Positions 1-12,986 of a stretch of DNA of 64,000 bases are shown piece after piece. Positions within the stretch are counted from its first letter, which is position 1, and the number at the start of each line of letters is the position of its first letter. The stretch comes from Holothuria scabra (Eukaryota; Echinodermata; Holothuroidea; Aspidochirotida; Holothuriidae). The notes under the pieces were generated by a model that was not told the DNA's origin, made no database searches, and worked only from the letters and a program-made list of their open reading frames with translations. Made by a program: the position numbers and the translations under genes. The stretch is taken from NCBI GenBank assembly GCA_037179385.1, contig CM074185.1:14392866-14456865 (forward strand). The letters run 5' to 3'.

Positions 1-259
1 TGCACGTGTTTTGACCGGTAAAGGCTCTTTTTCATCGTGATCTTCAAATTTTGGGTTATCAGGTTCCCAGTCGTCACTGAGGCCCGCTGCAGCCAGGTCT
101 GCTATCTCGTACTTCTCGATGATGCAAGATTGTTTCCACATTTTCACCTTTCCAGAGGGTATTGTATCCACAGGATCTCTGTGCCGCTCATATTGGCAAA
201 GCGTGGTATTAAGGTAGACTGTGCACAAGCTCGGATGGCAAACAATGGGATAAGGTTCT
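1..259 (-). CDS. PSP94-like: PSP94/beta-microseminoprotein-like gene A, exon 4 (cut by window start)
   Basis: This is the last visible exon of a small secreted cysteine-rich protein. The minus strand stays open for 86 codons from an acceptor (TACAG at 264-260) to base 1, with no stop seen. It starts in phase 2, and the split codon joined to exon 3 gives Val. Visible motifs are PYPIVCHPSLC, LNTTLCQY, PSGKVKMW and QSCIIEKYEI. The spacing C-x8-C-x-Y is that of the C-terminal half of the beta-microseminoprotein family. The exon at 61203-61452 encodes a paralogous peptide (PYPKVCHPAMC, LNTTSCQY, PSGKVRMW), which strongly supports real coding. After the last cysteine comes an acidic tail (DDWEPDNPKFEDHDEKE) longer than in the vertebrate proteins. 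LNTT is a possible N-glycosylation site. The family assignment is inference from the cysteine pattern; coding status is well supported. Confidence 0.85.
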
Positions 260-2370
260 CTGTATTAAAGAAAACGGGGTAGTTTCTGAAGTTATGGGGT
301 AAACATATTTCCCTACTAATGCAACGAACTAATTACTCTAAATGCTCTAAATATAAGGAATGATTTCTCTCACATGTATTCTTAAAGGGAAACCGTAATT
401 CCTAGAAGAACAAAAGTTACAGAGACGTAGACCTAAACTGGTTCGAAAGACAAAAGATGTTTTGAAATATGCACGCTCCATACAGGGGCGGCACTTGGAT
501 CCCATGATGGAGGCATATATCGCCATATTTCTACGAAAGAACATATACTATCCACACTGGCGTAAGCAAATTTTCTTTTACAGGCTAACTGTAGGGTCTG
601 ACCACTGACCCGATAGGGGTGTTCCCTTCCCCCTAAAAACATAAATTGGAACATTGAAGTGCCCTCAGATGCAATATGTTGCAACATTTAGCATCGTTTG
701 AGGTCAATTTGTTGTTCTTTTCACAGGTATGTATGGGCAATACGCATCGGTGCATATTTCCAGAAGTGGTAGGGAAACAGATGGGGGGGGGGGGGCATGA
801 GTTGTCCACCATATTCATTTTTTGGAAAGGGCAGGCACTGAAGGGATGGGTCATGATCTGTTTCCCCTTGGGAAATTTAACGGTGTCCAGGGAGTCTAGA
901 AGCAAATTAGTGCAAAATTTGTTGATTTAACCAGAGTTGTATCAGTCAAATCCTAGGTGTCGTATACCATGGATTACGTCGATAGCTCATGAGGTAGGCC
1001 ACGGCATAGCCGCACGGGGCAATTTTCTATGAGGGGGCAAGAGCATTTTTGCCCGAAAAATGTCACCGCTTATCATGGTTTGCGCATGTTTCGCCCGAAT
1101 AGAACAACTTTTTGCCCGAATTGGGAGGCCGAATGCCCCCCTCCTGCACCCCGCCTAGTACGCCTATGGGCCTCGGTAGATTTGAAGATTCTCCATAATG
1201 CTGTTTAACATAAATGATAAGATTTACAATGTTTGGCCTTGGGCACTAATTTTTTAGGAGTCCAGCCTATAATTATTATGAAGTTTACAGAAGCAAAAGT
1301 CGCGAAAGAGGGAAACACTTGTAATCGCTTTAACCCAACTATCCCCTCGAAATGAACCGTGCTTCATAGATGGGTGGCAGGCCCAGGATTTTGTCTAGGG
1401 TGGGGGACAGAGGCTATCTCAGCGGATGTTCACTATGGATTGGTGGGTGGGGAGGGTGCTGGATTATATTGACGAAAACATTCCAGAGCCCATGTAATAG
1501 CATTTACGAGTACGTTTTAATTGAACTTTTCCGTTATTTACACCTCACAATATCCCAACATATAAATGTTGCTAAAATGCTTTTTGAAGTAAATTTATCT
1601 TTTTCGTCAAACTATGACTGGGGCACTTGTCCACCAGAAGTAGCGGCGATACCTTTGGTATTGGTTCTTTTACTGACACGCTTTGTCAACGTTCTTTTAC
1701 TGTGCTTTGGATCTCGAGGTGGCCCAGTAGTGAGTGTACTGTCTTGCACACTAGATTATCATCGGATAAGATAACAATGGAACCACTTGAATATTTTACA
1801 GGGGCTTCATTTCAATTGCTGTTAGGCTTTCCACAGTAATGCTCAATTTGCTCGACCCCTGGAGTTGTCTGATTCATGTAGTCGTTCGCTTTGCTCTGTT
1901 CAGTTGTCTAACAGTGGTGTTGAGCAGAATACCCTTTACCCCTCCCAGCCTTTGGGAAAGTTGGCCAAGACCGGAGAAACGTTTACCTCCGTTGGATGGA
2001 GATGTTAAATGTCAGTCTCGGGAGCAAAATTGGGAACGATTAGTACAAACCTGCATCTTTACTAACAAAACACTAGTCAAAAGAGGTGGCGAAACTTGCC
2101 GGACGTGTGTTAATCCTTAATTATACACTAGTATAGGTTCGTGAACGGTCAATAAACTTCCCTCCCAATAAGCTTCCCTCAAAGACATTAAACAATTTAA
2201 TGGTTTGCACAAAATGCTACATTCCACATTCTAGTCAACTGAGGCATAATTTCTATTTTTAGGAATAATATTAACGTCATCTATACATGATCGCAATAAA
2301 GGCACGTGCATATACATAGCTTTCCCCGATGAATTATTATAAGAGTGAAAGAAAATAAGGTATCACCTAC
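260..2370 (-). other. Gene A intron 3, repeat-rich, no other gene
   Basis: The donor (GTAGGT at 2370-2365) and acceptor (CAG at 262-260) fit the phase of both exons. Bases 1000-1165 hold a remnant of a dispersed repeat with gcccgaa words, ending in GTACGCCTATGG. Bases 1370-1460 resemble the same G-rich repeat class. Plus-strand frames at 1370-1774 and 1839-2120 have no recognised domain. I see nothing else in the intron. Confidence 0.6.
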
Positions 2371-2456
2371 ACATTGCAACATAAAATGCCAGCCCCTTCG
2401 CCCAAGCACGTACAGTCAACACAGTTCTCACCATCGTATTGCACTTTCATACCAGC
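2371..2456 (-). CDS. PSP94-like: PSP94/beta-microseminoprotein-like gene A, exon 3 (cysteine core)
   Basis: This 86-nt internal exon is too short for a simple ORF scan. On the minus strand, TTCTCAG (ending at 2457) is followed by 28 codons and two bases, then the donor GTAGGT. The peptide reads AGMKVQYDGENC, then VDCTCLGEGAGILCCN. Its ENCxxCxC...LCC arrangement matches the central cysteines of the beta-microseminoprotein (PSP94/MSMB) family, where the CxxCxC and CC pairs take part in disulfides of the first Greek-key domain. The exon starts in phase 0 and ends in phase 2. The phase 2 end fits exon 4 of this gene exactly, and also exon 4 of gene B. The family tryptophan before the CxxCxC motif is absent here. 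Confidence is high because motif, splice sites and phase agree independently. Confidence 0.85.
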
Positions 2457-4814
2457 CTGAGAACACATTATTTCATCTAAAGTTAAGATAAAAGGAAAGT
2501 GACAGAAACATTTTATAAAACAAGCAGTATTACCAAAGTAAGGAACTCTATATAATTAAAGTGGTAAGTTCACGGCAGCTCCTTGATTTTATCACAAGCT
2601 CGTAGCTAGACAAGTCTGGAGGGGCGAAAATGTTTCCAGGGAGCGAAATTTTTCCGAAGCAGGGGGGGGGGGGATGTATAAATTGTATTAAGTCAGTTAT
2701 CAACTTCAGACTTGATCTCGAGGGGTATTTTTCGAAGGTCGCCCTCCCATGAATACGAACCTGTTTTATCAATATATACAACAGATGTCGCAAAAATGTG
2801 CGTAACATTTGAATTTTTGACACTACGTATCGGTGCAAAGTAGAGTAGAACCGAATACGGTGTACGGAATTCAACATATGAATGTCCATTTTATCAAAAA
2901 GAGAATCCACTCAACTTTTGGCACGTATTGTATACTAGGGAAATTAGACGTCCCTTCTTGAACTCTTCCTGTTAGCTTGCATAGATTGTTGTGCAGAGAG
3001 GGATTAATTAATTTCAATCACCCGATAAAAGTTAGAGTGCTAGTTCATATTGGCACAAAGTGCGAGTTCTATTACATATTGGTACAATATGAAATTTGAG
3101 TAGTGCAACAATGACATATCAAATTATTGCCCTGTGTGCCATTTTAATTTGAGTAAATAAACTTCAACATTTTATATTTCAGCTCAGGAATGTCCTAGGA
3201 AGATGGGAGGTGAACTGTTTGAATTTATTCTTCATGCTCTGCAATATACATTTTGAAAATTTAAGACTTGATGAAGTTGAATGATTTACAAAAAGAATTG
3301 GGTTTTAGAATCGAGCAAGTTGTTCCCCTTATGCGAGCTCCTCGCAATCGGCAGGTCACATTTAAAGTTAAAAGAAAAATCAGGAAGAGTAACTTCGTTG
3401 ATTTTGCTGATAATGACTATCTGAAGTCGTTTCTGAAGGTGATAATTCTTCGTACAAACAACAACTCCAATCGCTAAAATGAGATTATGTGTTCACAGAC
3501 GAACTATGATTTTCCCTTTTTTAGTACCTACTGACCTACGATGATCTTCGATATCCCTCGAAGAAAGTTCTTTTTGTATTTTTATAGACACATGACGTGA
3601 ACATGACAAACAATAAAAAATTTCCATTATTCCAATTTTGAAAATAGTCACGTTTGAAAATAGTCACGGTTAACATAGGGTTTTCGGTTTAACTTCGATT
3701 CACCTTTGGCAGGCTCCACTCAAAGGTTCATACTTAAATTTGCTTGAACACATTTTATATTCCAATTGTTGAAAGTATCCGTCCGTCATTTTTCTAGGGA
3801 TAACGTATTTAAATATGTTCACGCCACTATCAGAGAAATGACACTTCTCTTACAAAAATTGGCACATGTGAATGCATGAGATTATACGTGTCAGGGCATA
3901 TGAAAACACACAAGGAGAAAAGTGTCTTAATAAGTGGTGATAAATGTGATATTGGAATCAATTTGACCCACAGGACCACACTTTTCCTTGCATGATTGTC
4001 ACACGGGAAAACTTGTGTTAAGCCACAGTCACACTACAACAGATCTGGATCTGATTCCGATCCGATTTTTGTGAGTTTCTGTTAAAATCTTCTCCCATGT
4101 CTAGTCGGAAAGAGCCAAATGTTTGCAAGCTTGTGTAAATATATAAATTCTACCGCAGGACTATGGTAACTAGGCATATGCTAAGTATTTCGTGACGTCA
4201 CATCGGTACCCAGATTTTATTGGACAAATCAAAATGTATGTCTGTGTGAAGTCACGAAAAGTCAGTTGGTATTTTATTTTCTAGACATCAGATGCAAATC
4301 ATATATTTACACTGGTTGACAAATGTTGCGCTCTTACAGACCAGAGATGGAGAGGGCTCCGAAAAATCTGATCGGAAATCGAGCCGACTTCGTTGCAGTG
4401 TAGGCTATAAATGCGGCTGAAGAGTTTGTTAACTTGTGTCAAGTGGACAATGTGGCAAACCAAACAGTGTGACACTGGCCAAAGTTCGTTAAATGCTTGA
4501 GATTACTTGAAACCACACTTACCATGCCTGTACACACTTTCTCTACTTACCAGTGCCTATGTTTGTCATTTGTTACGTGGGTTATAGCGTTTTTGTTTTT
4601 CCTCACATTACCGCATTTCCAACATGTGGCACTTTTAAAAGTGGGTCAGATTGTTAGAAGTCAACCGACACACGTTGCCATGCAACATTTGAATTTTTAC
4701 AACTCAACCATATTTTTACATAGTTTTAGAAATGTATTATAAGTGTGATATTGGAACATTTACATTTGCAGCACAATTTTTGAAAGGGTCTCTAGTAAAG
4801 TAGTACCAAAGTAC
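2457..4814 (-). other. Gene A intron 2
   Basis: This stretch lies between the tentative exon 2 and exon 3. It contains a foldback MITE (4018-4409), a poly-C/G run near 2661-2671, and plus-strand frames at 3268-3477 and 4497-4742 without a recognised domain. Bases 3868-4010 on the plus strand read like a decayed C2H2 zinc-finger stretch (TCEC, GHMKTHKEK, DKCDIG). This is weak and may be chance. Confidence 0.45.
4018..4409. mobile_element. Foldback MITE, family F, copy 1
   Basis: The two halves are imperfect reverse complements over roughly 160 bases each. The left arm begins TTAAGCCACAGTCACACTAC and the right arm ends GTTGCAGTGTAGGC. The left flank is TTAA and the right flank is degenerate TATA, consistent with a TTAA-targeting element. 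The centre carries GTGACGTCAC and a mirrored GTGAAGTCAC. There is no coding capacity. Related copies lie at 18821-19233, 52336-52587 and 61596-61965. This copy sits in intron 2 of gene A. Confidence 0.75.
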
Positions 4815-4882
4815 ACCTTTAATTTTAGATTTTCCTCGTGTGAAATGTTCACGTTTATGACATTGGCTGGAGGCAGCTCTTT
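4815..4882 (-). CDS. PSP94-like: Gene A exon 2 (tentative)
   Basis: This 68-nt candidate exon lies between the signal-peptide exon and the cysteine-core exon. Its acceptor (CTCGTCTTCATTTCAG ending at 4883) is strong. Its length is 2 modulo 3, as required by the phase 1 end of exon 1 and the phase 0 start of exon 3. It encodes RAASSQCHKREHFTRGKSK followed by IKG, adding a single cysteine that could be the second family cysteine. The number of residues between cysteines 1 and 3 then comes close to the family value. Weak points are a poor donor (GGT|GTACTT, with a competing out-of-phase GTGTAC two bases away), a basic peptide unlike the usual C-x-D-x-x-G segment, and no paralogous copy in the window for comparison. 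It could be replaced by another exon in intron 1 or 2. Confidence 0.4.
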
Positions 4883-5506
4883 CTGAAATGAAGACGAGTT
4901 CCCATAAGTGTGGATGGTGCAAAATGTTAGAATGAAAGAAAGTGATTTTAGGTTGTTAAAGAAAACTACTTTTGGAACAGGGATTTCCGTCAGTTTGCAG
5001 ACTGATATCATTGGATATACACCCTATTCTTAACACCGTTGTAGCTCGAAACCCTAACCGTCATAATAGGAAGGTGTTAAATGGTGGGAAAGCCCATTTT
5101 TTGTTTAATTTTTGTCAGTAATTTGCTCATTTGTTTAATTTATTTTTATCCTGTTTATTAGGTGAAGAAAAATAAATTATGAACGTTCGTCTCCCTTGTT
5201 GTAATTCCCCACCATTGTCAAGAATGGAACACAAACATTGGAGTACATGAAGTGTGAAAAAAGAATATCTTTATCGAAAAATTAACGCTTAAGCTTACAA
5301 TAATCATGCAAGTGACAAAGGTACATCACAACTAAAACAGTTCAACTTATTTTCAAAACATCATTTCATTTAATAACAAACTATCGAGCGATCCATACCT
5401 GCATTTTTATTTGCTTGGTACCTTTGGTTCTTGTGATACGTTCTACAATGTAATTAAAATAAAAAAAAATGGAAATTCATACAGATAATAAATGAAAAGT
5501 ACTCAC
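4883..5506 (-). other. Gene A intron 1
   Basis: The donor GTGAGT (5506-5501) follows exon 1. The interval is AT-rich, and I see no other coding or repeat feature in it. Confidence 0.4.
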
Positions 5507-5636
5507 TGTTGTGAAAGCATGCTCCGTGTGTAGGCTTAGGCTTACGGCCCACATATTTACCAGGTATCCCTATTATCCTTGGATGGCAAACATGGATGCA
5601 GAGGAGAACGGCGCCAAGAGTCAGAATGAGCTTCAT
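5507..5636 (-). CDS. PSP94-like: PSP94/beta-microseminoprotein-like gene A, exon 1 (signal peptide)
   Basis: The minus-strand ATG at 5636 opens 43 codons plus one base before a consensus donor (ACA|GTGAGT). The peptide starts MKLILTLGAVLLCIHVCHP: one lysine, a hydrophobic core and small residues, a typical secretory signal peptide. It continues with a basic linker (GKYVGRKPKPTHG) and ends GACFHN. The cysteine near the mature N-terminus is where beta-microseminoproteins carry their first disulfide cysteine. A longer upstream frame exists, but it has no signal-like start, and a TATA-like box lies between it and this ATG. The exon lies about 3 kb upstream of the cysteine-core exon on the same strand, and no other gene start intervenes. 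The link to exons 3 and 4 is inference from order, strand, phase and cysteine content. Confidence 0.7.
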
Positions 5637-5734
5637 TGTCCTTAGAATGGAAATATTTTGAAGATCGTGATCTGGCAGAAGAGCTATTCTCAATGGAGCG
5701 AGAGATACAATTGAAACAGTGCGTTTGGTGGTCC

Positions 5735-5744
5735 CTTTTAAAAG
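5735..5744 (-). promoter_or_regulatory. TATA-like box of gene A
   Basis: The minus strand reads CTTTTAAAAGGG about 100 bases before the gene A ATG. That would place transcription start about 70 bases upstream of the ATG. Spacing and sequence fit a TATA element, but there is no expression evidence. Confidence 0.4.
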
Positions 5745-7130
5745 CATTCTACGTTTACTCTCAATGTTTGCGGTATGACAAACGACTAGGTGTACCCTTG
5801 TCTTACAGGTGTGTTGAAATACAGACACTGTAATGTAAATATATTTACACAAGGGAACAGCTTAAACGGTTATAGTTTCAACTTTTGTCACATTCTAACA
5901 CAGGATGCACCTGCTAAGATTCATTTATTACTTTTAAATCGTTGGCTACCATTAATTTGTCTTTCTGTCAATTTTCTGATAAACATTTATTCCGACACAT
6001 GTCACGGAGTTTTTTCGTTTGTTTCGAGTATATTTCTTCATTCCTGTGAAATTCAAAATGAAGTCCTTACACTAACCCAAACTTTACATATTCTGACAAC
6101 AGTATAGTTAGTTAATCACGAGGATCTTTTGCAAAACCACTAGCAGAATAGTGAAGAACGATTCCACCATAAAACGTGGTACTTTTAGTTTTCCGTGTTA
6201 AACACAAAACATCCCATTCAAATTAACTATTTTAAGATAAGTAAAGTCATGTTAAAGCAAGAAAAAAAATAATAATTCTGGAAATGACTTACGCGTGATT
6301 ACAACCATCTTTATTACTTCCATTTCGTACATAATCTCTTTATCTTTAGCCCAAATGGCCTACATTTTGCAACCATTTTGGAGGTTTTCCCAAAAATGTT
6401 AAAAGAATTAGTATTTAGTAGCGATTTACACATGCACCTAGTATGTCTCCATGCAATCTGATTACAATCAGTGGGCAAAGTAGGCTATCCTAGTTTTACT
6501 TTTAAATGAATCATAGTAAATGTGTCAAACAAGATACGTCAATGCTACTGAAGTTTGAAGTTGTTTATATTCCCACGATAACGTATTCTGACATTAAAAA
6601 TGTTGACATCACTTAAGCTATAAAATATGACATGCATATGGAGGAGGCCCAACAGAAGCAAAGCTTGTCGAGGCTGGGTCGCCTTAAGCAAGTAACAACA
6701 AATAACAATTAACACCTGAAGGGCAAGGTCAGCCACCAAAAACTTACTGTGAAGCAACAGATAAACCTCAAAATTTTCTTTTCATATCTTCCCAAAGTAT
6801 CTTTTAAAATATTTTAGAAGTTGAATGTTGCACATGCAAGGAAAACTGAGTAGTTATTTTAGTAAATTTCACAATCTAGGAGAAAAATATTGTCACATGA
6901 TCCTCAAGGGCCAATCATAAGACAGGACGGTGTACTATACTAATTTAAGTAGGGGTGACTGCATTTCCTCTTTAGTTCAAAATTACTTCATGTAAGCGTG
7001 AGATGGAGATAATAGTACAGGAAATAAGATATAACAAAGAAGAGACAAAAAGAAAGAAGGAGAAGGAAGGACAGAGATAGAGACACATATACTACGCTTA
7101 ACAAGAATATCTAATCTCTTTTATAGAAGA
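5745..7130. other. Gene-free stretch upstream of gene A
   Basis: This would be the distal promoter region of gene A. Frames at 5790-6107 (plus) and 6545-6757 (minus) show no domain, no signal peptide and no splice context. A purine-rich run lies at about 7030-7085. I see nothing else. Confidence 0.5.
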
Positions 7131-7132
7131 TA

Positions 7133-7841
7133 CACTCTAAAAACTAAAGTGCTAATTTCAGCACTTGAAGAACTATTTTGTGGCACTTTGAAAGAGCCCT
7201 ATAACGGACTGCACCCCAAGTGCTCAAATAGCACTTGCTCAAGTGCTATTTATGTTAGCACATTGAAAGTGCTAAGCCTTATGACGTAATATTTCGGTAT
7301 CAATAAACCTTTCTTTCTATTTTATGTCAACTATTATTGATTCATTGCATGTATGCGACTCTTTTGGTACTACATAGCGACATTCTGCGCTCAAAGATCA
7401 TCGTGGACACCCACGAGGAATAGCCTTTAAGCTGCAGATGAAGTTATCCGTTACACATGCAGCAATGTCCTAAAAGATTATATATCACGAAAGTTCTTTT
7501 TCGGATGTACTGTAATATTTGTTTAGACCATTAAAGTTCCAAAGAAAAATGTTTTATTCGTTGCAAGTATTTCTAAACACGGTAATTGGTTGAACAAGAC
7601 CTGATAAAGAAAATAGCAAACACACAACATCTTTCTCAGTAATGTAGTATTTTTAATATTTTGTGTAACTTTTTTTGGCTCCGCCCACTTTTCTGTTATG
7701 GTCTATTGCTCCTCAAGCTGCCAGCACTATGAAAGTGCTGTTCAATTAGCACTATGAAGGTGCTAAAACAGCACTTTGAGTGCTTATTTGACTTCAGCAC
7801 CTTCAAAGTGCAGTCATTTCAGCACTTTAGTTTTTAGAGTG
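7133..7841. mobile_element. TA-flanked TIR element with AGCACTT/AAGTGCT word array (family W1)
   Basis: The ends are CACTCTAAAAACTAAAGTGC and its reverse complement GCACTTTAGTTTTTAGAGTG. Both are directly flanked by TA (7131-7132 and 7842-7843), as for a TA-duplicating DNA transposon. Within about 130 bases of each end, the word AGCACTT or its complement occurs many times in both orientations (about 17 close matches in all). The middle (about 7270-7700) is unrelated and non-coding. It is a non-autonomous element. Confidence 0.8.
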
Positions 7842-7843
7842 TA

Positions 7844-9497
<1,654 letters not shown>

Positions 9498-10130
9498 CGC
9501 ATTATGATAGCGTCCGTGTATTGGTACAGCATATAAACAGTGACAAAGAAAACAGCTTATGTCTTAAGTACCAACATACTTGCACCATATTTAACAACCG
9601 TACAAAATTTTCGAAAATTTTGCACTGTTGTCATTTTTGTAAATAGAACGTATAATATTGCGAACCGAAGGGTGATATGAAATACACTAAGGCGTAGATT
9701 GGTAGAAGATTTGTTCTTTTTCCCCAGAGCTTCCACTCTTCTATTTCCTCGAAATCTACTTAGGGCACTAAAGAGGATTTTGGCAGGGTACTGGCGTTTT
9801 TCAAAGAAGGATAAAATTTGTTCAGGGGCAGTGGAAAAGTCAGAATCTTCTGAACATATCCGTCTGGCTAGCAAGAGCTAGGAAAATCAAAACCTAAGTA
9901 TGAAAAGTTTCCCGAAAGAAGGGAGAAATATTTCTTTAGATGTGGGCAGTCCAAAACAACCTTCAGTAGCCTAATTGCAAAGTTTTTCTTTGGGTCTAAT
10001 TTCAGGCTGTGAAAATAGCGAGTGAGACTCAGTAATAACCTATACACTACTACGATCCGGTTGAAGTGACGCGACGAAATGATTCAACGAAAGTCACGCA
10101 TGTGTTGTCACTGCGATAAAGAATAGAAAG

Positions 10131-10720
10131 GTCGACCGGATAAGTGACCTTTTAGGAGGTCCAGGTGTCTTCTACTTAAATCATAGGGAGTAAAGCGTGT
10201 ATCTTGGCTAAAAAGTTCCTAACAATTTGTACCAAAGGTATTTTTGAAGTTTGCGAATGGAAGACAAATCTTTAAAAATGATTTAAAACAATATTTTGTG
10301 GAAGTATTGATGTATAAATCAAAATAAATGTTAGCCTCCATGCAAGAAACACGGTAATATTTTACTTTGCTCTCTGTTGATATAAGGTCACAACCACTAA
10401 CTGACCCGAATGCATGTATTGTGCATGCTATTACGTAACTGCGGTCGAAAAGCCGGCCGGACGTGTGACCTTTCAGACGGTACAATGCCTTCCACTTAAA
10501 TAATAGGGAGTAAAGCTGTATCTTCAACTAAAAACACCTCACAATTCTTAGCGAGAGCATCGAAGTACCTTTTACCATGGATAACGAGTAGTAAAATTAT
10601 AATTCTAAGCAAAAATGTTGACAAAGTACTGATGTATAAATGTCAGTCATTTTGTGAAAACATGACAATATTTGACTATGTCCTGCTATCAAGTAATGTA
10701 CGACCACTTAGTAAAACATA
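10131..10720. repeat. Diverged tandem duplication, unit about 330 bases
   Basis: Bases 10131-10420 and 10455-10720 share blocks in the same order. These are GACCGGATAAGTGACCTTT versus GGCCGGACGTGTGACCTTT, then cttaaatcatagggagtaaag versus cttaaataatagggagtaaag, then tattgatgtataaat versus tactgatgtataaat, ending in related CACAACCACTAA and CGACCACTTAG. It is non-coding. The flanks 9497-10130 and 10721-11123 hold nothing recognisable. Confidence 0.7.
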
Positions 10721-11123
10721 GCTTTTTCAAGATTGCTACATTTTACAGAAGGTACACATATTTCTGACGGCCTTATGTGGACATATTTTCTAGAGGAAAT
10801 TTGATGTTTATGCAATTATGCAATCAGAAATTATAAATATACCCGATTAAAGTCACAGTATTTTTTCAAAAAGAAACAAACAGGCAAACATTGCAATATA
10901 TATTTGGTGAATTAAGTGTCCAGCAATACCATTCACACAGATGTCCCTCTTAAAAATGATCTACCCTAGCAACAACAACCTCAGTCATCCAAAATGAAAC
11001 AAACAGGCTTTGGCTTGGTACTATTCTACTGAAAACAAAACAAAACAAAGAAATAATTCTCAGTCGTTGAGCTTACAAACCATAGCTTAAGCCAACACTA
11101 AAATGCACGATCCTACACATGTT

Positions 11124-12986
11124 TTACAAAAGTGTAGTCTGCATGAGTCCAAAGGATTTCCCTTTCGGGAAACAAAAAAGGGATAGGCTTAGTGCAAGAT
11201 CTGGATTATTTGAAAGGCTACAACAGGTAGTCATGTGAGTCGGTGGGTTTAAAGTGTAGATTAGGGGTGATCTTGCGGTTGGTAATGAACAGTTTAAGAT
11301 CGAGGAAAACAACAGATGAGCCCGAAGATTGAATGGGTAAATTTCAAAAGTGGACAGAAGGAATTAACAAAATTGATAAAAGTGTCTAAATCTTGGTGTG
11401 ATCCAGTGGCAACTCCTACAATATCATCAATATACCTTTTGTAAAGTAAAGGTCGAGGCCCGGTATATTGAGAAAATAATTGTTCTTCAAGGTGACCAAT
11501 AGTCAGACAGGCAACAGAAGGACCCATTTTGGTTCCCTTAGCCACTCCTTTAACTTGGCAAAAAAGCGCCCATTAAACTGAAAACAATTTTGTGTGAGAA
11601 CAAGTTCTGTTAAACGTAGGAAGGTAGCGGTCGCGGAATACGCCATTGGTTTAGGTAATAACGAATAGCTTTCAAGGCAGTATTATGAGAAATGGACGTT
11701 TAGAGACGTGTAGAATCATCCATAGTGAATAAAAGGCGTTCATCGCAATTTTCAGGAAACTCAAAGTCACGAATAAGTCTCAAGAAATGTGGTGTGTCTT
11801 GAATAACTGACGGCAAGGCTGAAACTAAAGGGAAAGAACACGGAATTCACTTACTCAGAAAAAAGGACCGTAGGGCAGCTGTGCGAAGAGACTATAGGTC
11901 TACCATGGCTGTTGGCTTTGTGGATTTTCGGAAGTAGGCAGAAATTAGAAATCTGTGGGTAAGGGTGTAGTAGTAGAGAAGTAGCCGTTTGGGTAGTTGG
12001 TCGTTGTCCATGAGATTGGTTAATGTGGTCTTTACCAACTTATGACAATCAGGAGTAGGGTCAGCGGGAAGTTCCAAGTATGCATTTGGTCTAAAAACTG
12101 TTTGTTAGCCTCAGCAAAATACAAATGCTTCCACCAAACTACGACAGCCCCATCCTTGTCGACCGGTTTGATGATGACATCCCTGTTTCTTTTAAGGGAC
12201 AAAATGGCTTTTCTTTCATCAGGGCAAAGGTTACGAAGTGAGGTCATGTTAAGGGGTAGAAGATTATTAACATCTTTCTTGATTGAATTAATTACTCTGC
12301 CAAGGGTGGGATTTTCTCCTGCCCTGGGAGTCCAGGAGGAACGGGTAGAGTTAGTGGGGTTAGGAAATCCCTGCGAGGAGTTGTCATCCTGTTGGTCTGT
12401 TATCCCAAAATGGTAGCGAAAACGAAGTTTCTTACAGAAGGACAAAACATCTCTGCGTATGGAAAGCTCATCAGACAGGGGGTTTAGGAAACGAAGTTGA
12501 GGCCTTTCGCTAAAATTAAGCGTTCATATAAAGAGAGTTCCAGATAGGACGGGATGGTAACTACTAGCTTGGTGTCTGGTTGGTTATTAATAATATGATT
12601 GAATTGGATGGATGGGGACTGGGCAACTAGCTCGCTAATGTCTTGGCTTTGGAGTCATGCAAGAAATCGTGAAGTCTACAATTATAGATATGAATAAGGA
12701 AGCGAACTTCTGCAGCTTGTGGTAAGGCTTCAAAGGAAAGTGATTTTTGTATTTTAATGGTAACGTCAAAAGAGACACTCTTCCTTTCCATACTATGAAT
12801 AGTCGAGCGTATCAGACTAAATGAACACGATCGTAAGTGCCGTGACGTATCCTGCCTAAAGTAAAAATCAAACCAGGACTGAACGTGAAAATTTAGTCTG
12901 AAACCTCGCGGAATTACATGTCTACGAAGACAAGTGCCTGAGAAGTTAATGTGGCTGGCAAATCTGGCGTTACCAAAGGTGGCCAT
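11124..12986 (-). pseudogene. Penelope-like retroelement, decayed reverse transcriptase
   Basis: Consecutive minus-strand frames give parts of one reverse transcriptase in order from 12986 to 11124. They are an N-terminal region (FASHINFSG...IPRGFRLNFH), then SLRNLCPDERKAILSLKRN with VIIKPVDKDGAVVVW, then PTPDCHKLVKTTLTNLM, then TMDDSTRL-TSISHNTALKAIRYYLNQ, then GTKMGPSVACL and the catalytic LYKRYIDDIVG. KPVDKDGAVVVW, the two-aspartate YIDD box and the MGPS block are typical of Penelope-like elements. Reading it needs several frame changes and passes in-frame stops (for example around 11600-11890), so it is dead. The GIY-YIG endonuclease expected after the reverse transcriptase is not visible, so the 3' side is probably lost near 11124. 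Confidence 0.85.

Noticed and set aside
37..282. 81-codon plus frame at the window start
   Set aside because: Antisense of gene A exon 4, which has a paralogue at 61203-61452 on the minus strand and clear cysteine spacing.
4521..4650. Minus-strand exon candidate ending GCACTG|GTAAGT or GGCATG|GTAAGT as gene A exon 2
   Set aside because: The donors are excellent, but the phase does not fit exon 3 and no acceptable acceptor lies upstream.
12042..12416. 124-codon plus frame
   Set aside because: Antisense shadow of the Penelope-like reverse transcriptase on the minus strand.
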